Part shown: positions 13,797 through 24,251 of the stretch, one piece after another
Numbering within the stretch: the first letter of the stretch is position 1
Layout of the letters: every line of letters starts with the position of its first letter
Source: Hyphomicrobiales bacterium
GTDB lineage: Bacteria; Pseudomonadota; Alphaproteobacteria; Rhizobiales; Beijerinckiaceae
Length of the DNA: 64,000 nucleotides
Assembly: GCA_027483895.1 (NCBI GenBank)
Contig: JAIXTP010000024.1
Location: forward strand, 1 to 64,000
Direction of reading: 5' to 3'
Made by a program: the position numbers and the translations under genes
Notes under the pieces: generated by a model
Database searches by the model: none
What the model was told of the DNA's origin: nothing
Seen by the model: only the letters and a program-made list of their open reading frames with translations

Positions 13797-14719
13797 GTGG
13801 GGTTCCCCTTGTTGGTCTTGGCCCGGACCTTGAGCATGTCGGCACGCGCGGCGGCCGCCTCTTCCGTCAACCGCAGCACCGCCCGATCGGGCAGGCGCAG
13901 GTCGATGGCGAGCACGTCCTTGTCGAGGATCTTCTGGTCCCGGATCATCCAGGCGAGACGGCGCAGTGCCTGGCCTTCGTCGCCCTCGGGCAGCTTCACG
14001 TCGACGCCGTTCGCGAGCTTCAGCGACCAGCGACGGCCGGACACCAGCACGGCGGCACGGATATGGGGCTTCAGCTCGGGCACTTCATCGATGCGCGCGA
14101 GGATCTCGACCGCGCGCTTGGCGGCGCCCTCGCCCACAACGATGGGAAGCTCGTTGAAGCGGTTGCCGCGATAGCGGTCGATCACCGCGCCGTCGGCCGC
14201 GACGACGAAGAACTCGCCGTGGTTCTGCCAGAGCGCATGGCCCTCGCGCTCGACCAGCGCGATCTCGACGGTGCCCGGATAGACCTTGCGGACCGAAGCG
14301 TCCTTGACGAGCGGGATCGAGGACAGCCGCGCGCGCACCGCTTCCGCATCGAGGAAGGGCAGCGAGGTATAGGGGTCGATGCCGCCGGTCGCGAGGATTT
14401 CGGAGGCCGAGAGATCGCCGAGGCCGGTGATGGTCACGCGCTCGACGCCGAAGCCGAACAGGCGGCCGACATAATGCAGCGGATCGCCGTTCTTCGCGAT
14501 GAAGGCTTCGTAGTGGCCGCCGCGGACGATGCCGAAGCCGATGGTCGCGGCGAAGAGCGCGGCCGTCATGACCGTGCCGAAGCCGTCCGGCAGGCGGGAG
14601 GCGATGCGGGCGACGGGGAAACGGAAGCGACGACGGAACGCGCGACCGCGGAACCCGCGGGTCGGCGGGGCGGACGAGAGATGCGCCTGGGCGAAGGCGG
14701 GCGTCATCGACCCGTTCAC
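13793..14719 (-). CDS. ftsQ: cell division protein FtsQ
   Basis: About 308 residues. A single-pass inner-membrane protein linking early and late divisome proteins. An Arg-rich cytoplasmic N-terminus precedes one membrane helix (GTVMTAALFAATIGFGIV). A POTRA domain (VERVTITGLGDLSASEIL onward) and the beta domain follow. The start is uncertain. A GTG at 14719 overlaps the ddl stop by four bases, matching other junctions here. An ATG at 14707 and one at 14749 are also in frame, and none has a strong ribosome-binding site. Confidence 0.93.
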   Translation of the reverse strand: MNGSMTPAFAQAHLSSAPPTRGFRGRAFRRRFRFPVARIASRLPDGFGTVMTAALFAATIGFGIVRGGHYEAFIAKNGDPLHYVGRLFGFGVERVTITGLGDLSASEILATGGIDPYTSLPFLDAEAVRARLSSIPLVKDASVRKVYPGTVEIALVEREGHALWQNHGEFFVVAADGAVIDRYRGNRFNELPIVVGEGAAKRAVEILARIDEVPELKPHIRAAVLVSGRRWSLKLANGVDVKLPEGDEGQALRRLAWMIRDQKILDKDVLAIDLRLPDRAVLRLTEEAAAARADMLKVRAKTNKGNPT

Positions 14720-15639
14720 CGATCGCAGGAGGCGTCCTCGACCATCCATCGCACCAACTCACCGAACGACATGCCCGCATGGGCGGCCAGTTCCGGCACG
14801 AGCGAGGTCTCGGTCATGCCGGGCTGCGTGTTCACTTCGAGGCAGACGACCTCGCCGGAGCCGTCCGGCCGTTCGTCGAATCTGAAGTCCGCGCGGCTTA
14901 CGCCCCTGCATCCGAGCGCTCGATGCGCCGTCAACGCGTACTGTTGAACAAGATGGTAAATATTCGGTTTAATTTCTGCGGGGAGCACATGGATGGACCC
15001 CCCCTTCGCGTATTTCGCGTCGAAGTCGTAAAAGACCCCGGTCGCGGGGCGGATGTCGATCACTCCGAGGGCTCGATCGTCCATCACCGCACACGTCAAC
15101 TCGCGACCCGGCACGTATCTTTCGACAAGAACCGATTCGCCGTAAGGCCAATCTTCGCGGGCGAGTTCCTGCGGCGGATGCGAGCGGTCCTCGCGGACGA
15201 TGATCACGCCCACCGACGAGCCTTCCGACACCGGCTTGACGACGTAGGGTGCGGGCATCACGTGGCGCTTCGCGGCTTCGAAGCGGCTGACGGTGACGCC
15301 TTCGGCGACCGGTACCCCGGCCGCGGCCATGACCGCCTTGGCGCGATCCTTCTGCATCGCGAGCGCGGAGGCGAGCACGCCGGAATGCGTGTAGGGCAGC
15401 CGCATCATTTCGAGGATGCCCTGCACCACGCCGTCCTCGCCGAAGCGGCCGTGCAGCGCGTTGAAGGCGACGTCGGGGTTCAGCGCGGCGAGCGCGGCGG
15501 CGACATCGCGGCCGGCGTCGACGCGGCTCACGCGGAAGCCCTCGCCTTCGAGGGCGGCGGCGCAGGCCGCGCCCGAGCGCAGGCTCACCTCGCGCTCCGC
15601 CGAAAGGCCGCCCATCAACACCGCGACATGCTTCGTCAT
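14716..15639 (-). CDS. ddl: D-alanine--D-alanine ligase
   Basis: 307 residues. It makes the D-Ala-D-Ala dipeptide for the peptidoglycan stem, using ATP. The N-terminal motif LMGGLSAEREVSLRSG, the HGRFGEDG signature, the ATP-grasp segment PYVVKPVSEGSSVGV and the metal-binding CLEVNTQPGMTETS are all present. The chosen ATG at 15639 has GGAGG six bases upstream, which rules out an earlier in-frame ATG. It lies between murB (94-base gap) and ftsQ (4-base overlap) in the dcw operon. Confidence 0.96.
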   Translation of the reverse strand: MTKHVAVLMGGLSAEREVSLRSGAACAAALEGEGFRVSRVDAGRDVAAALAALNPDVAFNALHGRFGEDGVVQGILEMMRLPYTHSGVLASALAMQKDRAKAVMAAAGVPVAEGVTVSRFEAAKRHVMPAPYVVKPVSEGSSVGVIIVREDRSHPPQELAREDWPYGESVLVERYVPGRELTCAVMDDRALGVIDIRPATGVFYDFDAKYAKGGSIHVLPAEIKPNIYHLVQQYALTAHRALGCRGVSRADFRFDERPDGSGEVVCLEVNTQPGMTETSLVPELAAHAGMSFGELVRWMVEDASCDR

Positions 15640-15733
15640 CTCGTCCTCCGCGGCCCCCGCCGCCCTTCCCTTCCGCCGCAAGGCGGCAGGCTTCCGGCCG
15701 GAGCGCCCCGCGCTCCGGGCCTTCGTCCCTCGT

Positions 15734-16660
15734 TCATTCCCCGGACCGGGCCGCCCCGATCCGCTTGATTTCCCATTCCAGCTCGACGCCGGTCGTCTCC
15801 CGCACCCGACGCCGGACTTCCTCGCCCAGCGCCTCGACGTCGGCGGCGGTCGCCTCCGGATGCGCGACGAGGAAATTGCAGTGCAGCTCCGAAACCTGCG
15901 CCCCGCCGATCCGCAGACCGCGGCAGCCCGCGCGGTCCACCAGTTCCCAAGCGCGGGCGCCCGGCGGGTTCTTGAAGGTCGAGCCGCCCGTCCGCGTATT
16001 CACGGGCTGCGAGGCCGAGCGCTGCTCGGTGATGGCGTTCATCTCGCCGAGGATCGCGGCGGGATCGCCCGGGCGCCCCTCGAAGGTCGCCTCGGTGAAG
16101 ATCGCGTCGCCCACGCCGCAATGGCGGTAGGAAAAGCCCATCTCGGCCTTTTCGAAGACGCGGATCGTGCCGTCGCGCATCACCGCGCGGCCGGAGACGA
16201 AGACGTCCGCCGTCTCGCCGCCATAGGCGCCGCCGTTCATGCGGACCGCTCCGCCGATCGTCCCGGGAATGCCGCGCAGAAAGGCGAGGCCCGCGATGCC
16301 CGCTTCGGCGGCCGCGCGCGCGACCTTCACGTCGGCGGCGCCCGCTCCGGCGCGGATGCGCAGCCCGTCGACGGCGATCTCCTGGAACGGCTTGCCGAGA
16401 TGGATGACCACGCCCGCGACGCCGCCGTCCCGCACGAGCAGGTTCGAGCCGAGCCCGATCACCGTGAACGGAAGGTCCGCGGGAAGGCCCTTCATGAAGA
16501 CGGAGAGGTCCGCTTCGTCGGCCGGGCGGAACAGGACCTGCGCCGGCCCGCCCACCTTGAACCATGAGAACGGCGCCAGAGGCGCGTTCGGAACGAGTTC
16601 GCCGCGCAGCCCCGGCATCCGCGCCCGAAGATCCGGCGTGATGTCGGGGAAGCCCGTCAT
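15734..16660 (-). CDS. murB: UDP-N-acetylenolpyruvoylglucosamine reductase MurB
   Basis: 308 residues. An FAD enzyme that reduces UDP-GlcNAc-enolpyruvate to UDP-MurNAc with NADPH. Visible motifs are [11 protein letters not shown], the FAD-binding [32 protein letters not shown], and a [13 protein letters not shown] segment holding the catalytic serine. The spacing fits the shorter (type II) MurB. The ATG at 16660 overlaps the murC stop by four bases. Translational coupling with murC is likely. Confidence 0.96.
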   Translation of the reverse strand: MTGFPDITPDLRARMPGLRGELVPNAPLAPFSWFKVGGPAQVLFRPADEADLSVFMKGLPADLPFTVIGLGSNLLVRDGGVAGVVIHLGKPFQEIAVDGLRIRAGAGAADVKVARAAAEAGIAGLAFLRGIPGTIGGAVRMNGGAYGGETADVFVSGRAVMRDGTIRVFEKAEMGFSYRHCGVGDAIFTEATFEGRPGDPAAILGEMNAITEQRSASQPVNTRTGGSTFKNPPGARAWELVDRAGCRGLRIGGAQVSELHCNFLVAHPEATAADVEALGEEVRRRVRETTGVELEWEIKRIGAARSGE

Positions 16661-18069
16661 TGCGGTCCGTCCGACGCCGCGAGTTCGCCCGGAAGGGCAT
16701 AGGCCCAATTGGTGATCGTGCCGGCGCCGAGGAACACGACGTAATCGCCGGATTTCGCCAGATCGCGCACGATGCCCGCGATGTCCTGCGGCCCGTCGAT
16801 GCCGAGCACGTGGCGATGGCCGTGCGCCTTGATGCCGAAGACGAGGCTGTCGCGGTCGGCGCCCGGCAGCGGCTGCTCGCCCGCCGCATAGGTATCGGCC
16901 ACGAGCACCGTGTCGGCATCGTTGAAGCAGGTCGCGAACTGGTCGAAGAGCGTCGCGAGACGCGAATAGCGGTGCGGCTGCACCACCGCGATGACGCGGC
17001 CCTCGGTGGAGGCGCGGGCCGCGCGCAGCACCGCGGCGATCTCGACCGGGTGATGGCCGTAATCGTCGAAGATCGCGACGCCGTTCCAGTCGCCCGTGCG
17101 GGTGAAGCGCCGCTTCACGCCGCCGAAGCCCTTGAGCCCCGCGCGGATCGCGTCCGGGCTCATGCCGAGATGATAGGCGACGGCGATCGCGGCGGTGGCA
17201 TTCAGCGCGTTGTGATGCCCCGGCATCGGCAGCGACAGATCGGCGATGTCGGTCACCTGCCCCGTCTTGCGGTCGCGGATCGAGACGGAGAAGCGCGAGC
17301 GTCCGCCAGTCAGGTCCACGTCGTGCAGCCGCACGTCCGCCTGCGGGTTCTCGCCGTAGGTGACGACCCGGCGATCCTCGATCTTGCCGACGAGTTCCTG
17401 CACGGTCGGATGATCGAGGCACATCACGGCGAAGCCGTAGAACGGAAGGTTCTCGATGAAGGTGCGGAACGCATCCTTGATGGCGTCGAAGGTCTTGAAG
17501 TGGTCGAGATGCTCGGGGTCGATATTGGTGACCACCGCCACGTCGGCCGGAAGCTTCAGGAAGGTGCCGTCGGACTCGTCGGCCTCCACCACCATCCATT
17601 CGCCGTCGCCGAGCCGCGCATTGGTGCCGTAGGCGTTGATGATGCCGCCGTTGATGACCGTGGGGTCGAAATGACCGGCATCGAGCAGGGTCGCGACGAG
17701 CGAGGTCGTGGTGGTCTTGCCGTGGGTGCCCGCGACGGCGACGCACTGCTTCAACCGCATCAGCTCGGCGAGCATCTCGGCGCGGCGCACCACGGGGATG
17801 CGGCGCTCGCGCGCGGCCATCAGTTCGGGATTGTCGCGGCGGATCGCGGTGGAGACGACGAGAACCTCGGCCTCGCCGAGATTGTCGGCCGAATGGCCGA
17901 CCGCGACCGCGATGCCCTTGTCGCGCAGGCGTTTGACGTTCGCGTTGTCGGAGGCGTCCGAGCCCTGCACGCGGTAGCCGAGATTGTGCAGGACCTCGGC
18001 GATGCCCGACATGCCGATGCCGCCGATGCCGACGAAGTGAATGGCTCCCAGTTCGGTCGGCAACTTCAT
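16657..18069 (-). CDS. murC: UDP-N-acetylmuramate--L-alanine ligase MurC
   Basis: 470 residues. It adds L-Ala to UDP-MurNAc, the first amino acid of the stem peptide. The N-terminal dinucleotide-fold motif [18 protein letters not shown], the ATP P-loop [13 protein letters not shown] (about 112-125), the Mur-ligase [12 protein letters not shown] segment and the C-terminal ligase domain ([17 protein letters not shown]) are all in place. AAGGGA lies upstream of the ATG at 18069. It is 19 bases downstream of murG and overlaps murB by four bases. Confidence 0.97.
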   Translation of the reverse strand: MKLPTELGAIHFVGIGGIGMSGIAEVLHNLGYRVQGSDASDNANVKRLRDKGIAVAVGHSADNLGEAEVLVVSTAIRRDNPELMAARERRIPVVRRAEMLAELMRLKQCVAVAGTHGKTTTTSLVATLLDAGHFDPTVINGGIINAYGTNARLGDGEWMVVEADESDGTFLKLPADVAVVTNIDPEHLDHFKTFDAIKDAFRTFIENLPFYGFAVMCLDHPTVQELVGKIEDRRVVTYGENPQADVRLHDVDLTGGRSRFSVSIRDRKTGQVTDIADLSLPMPGHHNALNATAAIAVAYHLGMSPDAIRAGLKGFGGVKRRFTRTGDWNGVAIFDDYGHHPVEIAAVLRAARASTEGRVIAVVQPHRYSRLATLFDQFATCFNDADTVLVADTYAAGEQPLPGADRDSLVFGIKAHGHRHVLGIDGPQDIAGIVRDLAKSGDYVVFLGAGTITNWAYALPGELAASDGPQ

Positions 18070-18088
18070 GGCGCGGCGGTCCCTTTCC

Positions 18089-19180
18089 TCAGCGCGCGGC
18101 GGTCTCCGTCACCAGATCCGCGAATCGTTCCGCAGCGTCCGGTATTCCGAGTCTTCTGGCTGCTTCGGCTGAATCGGACAAGACCTTCGGATCGTTCATC
18201 AGTATTTCGAGGCGTCCGGCCACGAATTCGGGGCTGAAGCTTGACTGATTTACGACCTCGGCCGCACCGACCGCGGCAAGAGACGCCGCGTTGCTTGCCT
18301 GATCCTGATCGAGCGCATGCGGCAACGGTACCAGCATCGAGGGCCGGCCGATCACGGACAGCTCCGCGACCGTCGACGCCCCCGCCCGGCCGATGACGAG
18401 ATGCGCATGCGCGATGCGGGCGGGCAGATCGGCGAAGAAGGGCTCGACCTCCGCCTTGATCCCGGCCGCCGCATAGGCCGCCTTCGCGCGCTCGAGATCC
18501 TCGCCGCGGGCCTGCTGCACCACCGAAAGGCGCGCGCGGAGATCCGCCGGCAGAAGGGCTGCGGCGGCGGGCACCACGTCCGTCATCACGCGGGCGCCTT
18601 GGCTGCCGCCGGTGACGAGCAGCCGGAACTCGCCCCCGGCCTGCGGCGAGTCATAGGGCGTCATCGCGGCGAGCACGGCGGGGCGGATCGGATTGCCGAC
18701 ATGCCGCGCCTTGGCCGCGAGCGGCCCTGCGAGGCCCTTCACGGCGGAAAAGCCGGTGCCGACGGCGGTGACGCGCGGCGCGAGCAGACGGTTCGCGCGG
18801 CCGAGCACGCCGTTCTGCTCATGGATCAGCGAGGGCACGCCGAGCAGCGTCGCGGCGAGGACCGGCGGCACGGTCGGATAGCCGCCGAAGCCGACCACGG
18901 CCGCAGGCTTCAGCCTGCGGACGAGCGCGAGCGAGGCGAGAAGGCCGCGGCCGAGCGCAAGAAGCGTCCCCGCGACGGCGAGCGGCGATTTGGACTTCAG
19001 CGTCGCCGACGGGATCGGGTGGATTTCGGCGGCCGGAAAGGTCGCGCCGTATTTCAGCGCGCGTTCGTCGGTGGCGAGATGCACGGCGACGCCGCGCTTC
19101 GCGAGCGCGGTCGCCAGCGCCTCGGCCGGAAAGAGATGACCGCCCGTGCCGCCCGCCGCGAGCAGGATCGGCCCGGTCAC
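18089..19180 (-). CDS. murG: lipid II synthase MurG (UDP-GlcNAc transferase)
   Basis: 363 residues. A GT-B enzyme that adds GlcNAc to lipid I on the inner face of the membrane. The N-terminal [17 protein letters not shown] loop, the [15 protein letters not shown] segment, the [12 protein letters not shown] loop and the C-terminal [11 protein letters not shown] donor site are all visible. The start is a GTG that overlaps the ftsW stop by four bases (GTGA). Upstream in-frame sequence is a shadow of ftsW and murD. The position fits the classical order ftsW-murG-murC. Confidence 0.96.
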   Translation of the reverse strand: MTGPILLAAGGTGGHLFPAEALATALAKRGVAVHLATDERALKYGATFPAAEIHPIPSATLKSKSPLAVAGTLLALGRGLLASLALVRRLKPAAVVGFGGYPTVPPVLAATLLGVPSLIHEQNGVLGRANRLLAPRVTAVGTGFSAVKGLAGPLAAKARHVGNPIRPAVLAAMTPYDSPQAGGEFRLLVTGGSQGARVMTDVVPAAAALLPADLRARLSVVQQARGEDLERAKAAYAAAGIKAEVEPFFADLPARIAHAHLVIGRAGASTVAELSVIGRPSMLVPLPHALDQDQASNAASLAAVGAAEVVNQSSFSPEFVAGRLEILMNDPKVLSDSAEAARRLGIPDAAERFADLVTETAAR

Positions 19181-20331
19181 GCGGGCCGCTCCGCCGGAAC
19201 CGGTCCGGACCACATGTGGAAATACTCCGCCCGGGGCCGCTTGCGGGTGACGGCGAGCAGGAAGCCCATGCCGAGCGCCAGCGAGATCAGCGACGACCCG
19301 CCGTAGGAAATGAAGGGCAGCGTCATGCCCTTGGCCGGGATGAGGTGCACGTTCACGGCCATGTTGATGCAGGACTGGATGCCGAACAGCGTGACGAGCC
19401 CGGCGCCCGCGAGGCGGCAGAACGGATCCTCGTTGCGCCGCGACAGCACGAGCCCGCGCAGCACGACGGTCATGAACAGGAAGACGAGCAGCAGGCAGAC
19501 TACGATGCCGAATTCTTCCGCCGTCACGGCGAAGATGAAGTCGGTGTGGCTGTCGGGCAGGATGCGCTTGACGGTGCCCTCGCCCGGTCCTTTGCCGAGC
19601 CACCCGCCCTGCGCGAAACTTTCGAGCGCGTTGTCGACCTGGAAGGTGTCGCCCGTCTGGGGATCGAGGAAGCGGTTGATGCGCGCGGTGACGTGCGGCA
19701 GCAGCTTGTAGGCCGCGAAGAGCCCGACCGCGCCCGCGCCCCCGAGCGCGAGCACCCAGAAAAGATGCAGCCCCGAGAGGAAGACCAGCGCGCCCCAGAC
19801 GATGGTGATGAGCATGGTCTGGCCGATGTCCGGCTGCAGGATGATCGGGACGATCGTCAGGCCGAGCATCAGGAAGCCGAGAATGTTGCCCGGGACGTCC
19901 TTGCGGCGGCTGCCTTCGGAGAAGGCCCAGGCGACGAGGATGACGAAGGCGGGCTTCACGAATTCGGAGGGCTGGACGCTGGCGCCCAGGAAATTGATCC
20001 AGCGCCGCGCACCCTTCACTTCGACGCCGTAGAGCAAGGCGAGGACCACGCCCGCCATGCCGGCGAGATAGACCAGCAACGCGATGCGGCGCACGTAGCG
20101 CGGCGACAGGAAGCTGACCACGACGAAGATGACGGCCGCAAAGCCCATGTAGAAGGCCTGACGGCCGACGAAATGGAACACCGGAAGGCCGAGGCGGTCC
20201 GCGACGGGGGGCGAGCCCGCCAGCGTGAGGACGATGCCGCCGAGCATCAGGATGAAGACGAGACCGAGCAGGAGCCGGTCCACCGTCCACCACCAATCGG
20301 CGAAGGGAGTCCGTTCGACGCGGGAGACCAT
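19177..20331 (-). CDS. ftsW: peptidoglycan polymerase FtsW (SEDS family)
   Basis: 384 residues. The septal glycosyltransferase partner of FtsI. About ten membrane segments can be drawn. Family motifs include WINFLGASVQPSEFVKP, GHQ-type loop equivalents near FLDPQTGDTFQVDNALE, and AEEFGIVVCLLLVFLF. A basic C-terminal tail ends in PAERPA. It starts three bases after murD and overlaps murG by four bases. Confidence 0.96.
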   Translation of the reverse strand: MVSRVERTPFADWWWTVDRLLLGLVFILMLGGIVLTLAGSPPVADRLGLPVFHFVGRQAFYMGFAAVIFVVVSFLSPRYVRRIALLVYLAGMAGVVLALLYGVEVKGARRWINFLGASVQPSEFVKPAFVILVAWAFSEGSRRKDVPGNILGFLMLGLTIVPIILQPDIGQTMLITIVWGALVFLSGLHLFWVLALGGAGAVGLFAAYKLLPHVTARINRFLDPQTGDTFQVDNALESFAQGGWLGKGPGEGTVKRILPDSHTDFIFAVTAEEFGIVVCLLLVFLFMTVVLRGLVLSRRNEDPFCRLAGAGLVTLFGIQSCINMAVNVHLIPAKGMTLPFISYGGSSLISLALGMGFLLAVTRKRPRAEYFHMWSGPVPAERPA

Positions 20332-20334
20332 GCG

Positions 20335-21735
20335 TCAGTCCTTCCTGAGGGGGACGAAATCGGGACGGGCGGCGACGAGATCGCGGAAGGTCGTTCCGCG
20401 CACCTCGAAATTCGGAAACTGGTCGTAGGAGGCGCAGGCGGGCGAGAGCAGGACCACCGGCTCCGCGGCCGGCGAACGCTGCGCGGCTTCCGCGGCGGCG
20501 GCGACGGCGCGCTCCAGCGTCTCGCAGCGCTCGTAGGGCACGCGGCCTTCGAGCGTCGCGGCGAAGGCGTCCGACGACTTGCCGATCAGATAGGCGCGCT
20601 CGATCCGGTCGAAATAGGGCGCGAGCGGCGCGACGCCGCCCTCCTTCGCCACGCCGCCGATGATCCAGTGCAGGCCGCCGGGGAAGGAGGCGAGCGCCTT
20701 TTCGGCCGCATCCGCATTCGTCGCCTTGGAATCGTTGACGGCGAGCGCGCGCCCGACCCGGCCGATCGTCTCCATGCGATGGGCGAGACCGGGGAAGCTC
20801 GCGAGCCCTTTGCGGATCGTTTCCGCATCGATGCCGAGCGCGGAAACGGCGGCGATCGCCATCGCGGCGTTCTGCGCATTGTGGACGCCGCGCAGCGCGC
20901 CGATGCCGGCGAGATCCGCCGCGGGCTTGCGGAAGCCGTCGCAGGCCCAGACGAGACCCGTGCCCTCGCGCATGATGCCGACGGGCAGATCGCCTTCCAC
21001 CGAGACGCGGACGAGCGGGCGACCCGCTGCGGCGCGGCGTTCGGCGATGGCACGGCAATGGGCGTCGTCGACGCCGATCACGGCATGGTCCGCGACGGCG
21101 ACGAGGCGTTCCTTGATCGCCGCGTAGTTCTCCATCGTCCCGTGCCGGTCGAGATGGTCGGGCGTGATGTTGACGAGCACGCCGACCGAGGGCGCGAGCG
21201 AAGGCGCGAGGTCGATCTGGAAGGACGAGCACTCGACGACGTGAACGCGGTTCTCGGCCGGAGGCGCGAGCGAGAGGATCGCCGTGCCGATATTCCCGCC
21301 GAGCTGAACGTCGCGACCGGCCTCGCGCAGGAGATGCGCGACCAGCGCCGTCGTCGTGGATTTGCCGTTGGTGCCCGTGATGGCGACGAAGGGCGCCGCG
21401 GGAGCGAGAGCGGCGCGCTCGCGGCAGAACAGCTCGATGTCGCCGATGACCTCGATGCCCGCGGACTTCGCCTTGTCGACGGTCCGATGGGGTGCGGGGT
21501 GGGTGAGCGGAACGCCGGGGGACAGAATCAGCGCGTCGAAGCGCGACCAGTCGGCCGTATCGAGGTCCTCGACGACGAGCCCTTCGGCCTTCGCTCTGTC
21601 CCGGCCCTTCTCGCCGTCGTCCCAGGAGAGGACTTCGGCCCCGCCCGCGACGAGCGCATGCGCGGTCGCCAGCCCCGAGCCTCCGAGGCCGAACAGCGCG
21701 ACGCGGCGCCCCGCGAAGCAGGTGACCGGGGTCAT
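20335..21735 (-). CDS. murD: UDP-N-acetylmuramoyl-L-alanine--D-glutamate ligase MurD
   Basis: 466 residues. It adds D-Glu to UDP-MurNAc-L-Ala. The N-terminal fold shows [17 protein letters not shown], the P-loop is [19 protein letters not shown], the central domain has [14 protein letters not shown], and the C-terminal ligase domain has [16 protein letters not shown]. Two starts compete. A GTG at 21741 overlaps the mraY stop by four bases. The ATG at 21735 has GAGGTG at good spacing and is preferred here. Confidence 0.96.
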   Translation of the reverse strand: MTPVTCFAGRRVALFGLGGSGLATAHALVAGGAEVLSWDDGEKGRDRAKAEGLVVEDLDTADWSRFDALILSPGVPLTHPAPHRTVDKAKSAGIEVIGDIELFCRERAALAPAAPFVAITGTNGKSTTTALVAHLLREAGRDVQLGGNIGTAILSLAPPAENRVHVVECSSFQIDLAPSLAPSVGVLVNITPDHLDRHGTMENYAAIKERLVAVADHAVIGVDDAHCRAIAERRAAAGRPLVRVSVEGDLPVGIMREGTGLVWACDGFRKPAADLAGIGALRGVHNAQNAAMAIAAVSALGIDAETIRKGLASFPGLAHRMETIGRVGRALAVNDSKATNADAAEKALASFPGGLHWIIGGVAKEGGVAPLAPYFDRIERAYLIGKSSDAFAATLEGRVPYERCETLERAVAAAAEAAQRSPAAEPVVLLSPACASYDQFPNFEVRGTTFRDLVAARPDFVPLRKD

Positions 21736-21737
21736 GC

Positions 21738-22820
21738 TCACCTCAGCTTCAGGGTGGCGAGCCCGGCGAGCGCGAGAACCACGGCGATGATCCAGAAGCG
21801 GACCACGACCTGCGGTTCGGACCAGCCGAGCTGCTCGAAATGATGATGGATCGGCGCCATGCGGAAGACGCGCTTGCCGGTGAGCTTGAAGCTCGCGACC
21901 TGAATGATGACCGACAGCGCCTCGAGCACGAAGAGGCCGCCGACGATGGCGAGCACGATCTCGTGCTTGGTCGCGACCGCGACCGTGCCGAGCAGGCCGC
22001 CGAGCGCGAGCGAGCCCGTGTCGCCCATGAAGATCTGCGCGGGGGGCGCGTTGAACCAGAGGAAGCCGAGACCCGCCCCGATCACCGCGCCGCAGACCAC
22101 CGCGAGTTCGCCGGTGCCGGGCACGAAATGGATCTGCAGATAATTCGCGAAGACCGCGTTGCCCGCGAGATAGGCGATGAAGCCGAAAGTGGCGGCCGCG
22201 ATCATCACGGGCACGATGGCGAGCCCGTCGAGACCGTCGGTGAGGTTCACGGCATTGCCGGCGCCCACCACCACGAAGGCGGCGAAGACCACGAAGAACA
22301 GGCCGAGATCGAGCACCAGTTCCTTGGAGAAAGGAAAGGTGACCGCGGTGGCGAGCTTCGCCGAGCCGATGGACGAGAGCACGCCGCAGGCGGCGGCGGC
22401 GATCGCGAATTCGATCGCCAGCCGGCTGCGACCCGAAAAGCCCTTGTGGCTCTGCTTCGTGACCTTGAGATAGTCGTCGTAGAAGCCGATCGCGCCGAAG
22501 CCGAGCGTCACCAGCATCACCACCCAGACATAGGGGCTCGACGGGTTCGCCCAGAGCAGCGTCGAGACGACGAGGCCCGACAGGATCATCAGGCCGCCCA
22601 TGGTCGGCGTGCCCTTCTTGGCGAGATGCGTCTGCGGCCCGTCCGCGCGGATCGGCTGGCCCTTGCCCTGCCGGATGCGCAGCGAGCGGATGATCGCGGG
22701 GCCGAAGAAGAAGACGAAGGCCAAGGCCGTCACGGTCGCGCCGCCGGTCCGGAACGTGATGTAGCGGAACACGTTCAGGAAGCTGAAGACGGAGGAGAAA
22801 TCGGCGAGAAGGGTCAGCAT
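21738..22820 (-). CDS. mraY: phospho-N-acetylmuramoyl-pentapeptide-transferase MraY
   Basis: 360 residues. It forms lipid I from UDP-MurNAc-pentapeptide and undecaprenyl phosphate in the inner membrane. About ten membrane helices alternate with cytoplasmic loops carrying the active-site motifs [24 protein letters not shown] (DDxxK), [11 protein letters not shown] and the C-terminal histidine cluster MAPIHHHFE. It lies 15 bases after murF and overlaps the murD start region. Confidence 0.98.
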   Translation of the reverse strand: MLTLLADFSSVFSFLNVFRYITFRTGGATVTALAFVFFFGPAIIRSLRIRQGKGQPIRADGPQTHLAKKGTPTMGGLMILSGLVVSTLLWANPSSPYVWVVMLVTLGFGAIGFYDDYLKVTKQSHKGFSGRSRLAIEFAIAAAACGVLSSIGSAKLATAVTFPFSKELVLDLGLFFVVFAAFVVVGAGNAVNLTDGLDGLAIVPVMIAAATFGFIAYLAGNAVFANYLQIHFVPGTGELAVVCGAVIGAGLGFLWFNAPPAQIFMGDTGSLALGGLLGTVAVATKHEIVLAIVGGLFVLEALSVIIQVASFKLTGKRVFRMAPIHHHFEQLGWSEPQVVVRFWIIAVVLALAGLATLKLR

Positions 22821-22835
22821 GGGCGCGGCGAATCC

Positions 22836-24251
22836 TCAGGCGGCGGCGGATGAGGCATAGCGGGCCTTGAGCGCCGAGACGACCCTCGCCATCCGGCTGC
22901 CGTTCGAGCCCTTCACCATCACCGCGTCCCCGGGCCTCACGCCCGCGAGCACGATTTCACAGAGCGCCTCGGAGTCGGGCGCGTATCCGCCGCGCTTCTC
23001 GCGGGGGAGCGCGTTCCACAGCGACTTCATCAGCGGTCCGCAGCAGAAGACGAGATCGATGCCGTTCTCCTCGACCGCCTGCGCGACGCCCGCATGCAGC
23101 GCCGCGGCCTCGGGGCCGAGTTCGAGCATGTCGCCCATGATCGCGATGCGGCGGCCGCGCAGGCCGACCGGCACCTGCCCGAGGATCGACAGCGCGGCGC
23201 GCATCGAGGCGGGATTGGCGTTGTAGCTTTCGTCGAGCAGGGTCAGACGCGAGCCGTTCTCGCCGAGTTCGATCCGCTCGCCGCGGCCGGACGGCGGCGT
23301 CACGTCGCCCATCGAAAGCGCCGCGATCGCGAGATCGGCGCCGAGCGCCTCCGCGGCCGCGAGAACCGCGAGGCTGTTGAGGGCGATGTGCTTTCCGGGG
23401 CTTCCGAGCCGGTAGGTCACGGGCGTGCCGTTCACCACCGCTTCGACCACGGACATGTCGGGCTTCAGGATCACGCGCGTCATGCGCACATCCGCTTCGG
23501 CATGCTCGCCGAAGGTGACGATCCGGCCCGCCGGAGACTTTTCGGCGATGGCGCGCATGCGGGCATAGTGCGCGTTGTCGCGGTTGACGACCGCCGTTCC
23601 GCCCGGCGCGAGACCTGAGAAGATCGCCGCCTTCTCGTCGGCGATGGCTTCGAGCGAGCCCAGATTTTCGAGATGCACGGCCTCGACCGTGGTGATCACC
23701 GCGACATGCGGCTGCACCATGGCCGAGAGCGGCGCGATCTCGCCGGGATTGTTCATGCCCACTTCGAAGATGCCGAAATGCGCCTCGGCGGGCATGCGCG
23801 CGAGCGTCAGCGGAACGCCGAAATGGTTGTTGTAGGACGCGACCGAGGCATGGGTCTGCGCCTGCGCGGACAAAACGATGCGCAAGGCTTCCTTCGTCCC
23901 CGTCTTGCCGACCGAACCCGTGATCGCGGCGATGCGCGCCTCGCTGCGCGCGCGGCCCGCGCGGCCGAGGCGCTGGAGCGCGGCGAAGGTGTCCGCGACC
24001 GGCAGCACGGTTCCGAGCGGCGCGAATTCCGCCGCGCGGCCGGTCTCGACCAGCGCGCAGGCGGCGCCCTTCTCGAAGGCGGCGGCGACGAAGTCATGCC
24101 CGTCGCGCTCGCCCTTGAGCGCGACGAAGAGGTCGCCCTTCGCGAGCGTGCGCGTGTCGATGGAAACGCCCGTGGCCTCGTGCGGCGCGCCGGTCGGGGT
24201 CGTCGCGAGGGCTTCGGCGAGTTCGGCGGCGGTCCAGAGAGCTCGGGTCAT
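22836..24251 (-). CDS. murF: UDP-MurNAc-tripeptide--D-Ala-D-Ala ligase MurF
   Basis: 471 residues. It completes the pentapeptide by adding D-Ala-D-Ala. The short N-terminal domain contains [19 protein letters not shown], the P-loop is [14 protein letters not shown], and the later segment [17 protein letters not shown] belongs to the C-terminal ligase domain. It overlaps the murE stop by four bases (ATGA), which suggests tight coupling. Confidence 0.96.
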   Translation of the reverse strand: MTRALWTAAELAEALATTPTGAPHEATGVSIDTRTLAKGDLFVALKGERDGHDFVAAAFEKGAACALVETGRAAEFAPLGTVLPVADTFAALQRLGRAGRARSEARIAAITGSVGKTGTKEALRIVLSAQAQTHASVASYNNHFGVPLTLARMPAEAHFGIFEVGMNNPGEIAPLSAMVQPHVAVITTVEAVHLENLGSLEAIADEKAAIFSGLAPGGTAVVNRDNAHYARMRAIAEKSPAGRIVTFGEHAEADVRMTRVILKPDMSVVEAVVNGTPVTYRLGSPGKHIALNSLAVLAAAEALGADLAIAALSMGDVTPPSGRGERIELGENGSRLTLLDESYNANPASMRAALSILGQVPVGLRGRRIAIMGDMLELGPEAAALHAGVAQAVEENGIDLVFCCGPLMKSLWNALPREKRGGYAPDSEALCEIVLAGVRPGDAVMVKGSNGSRMARVVSALKARYASSAAA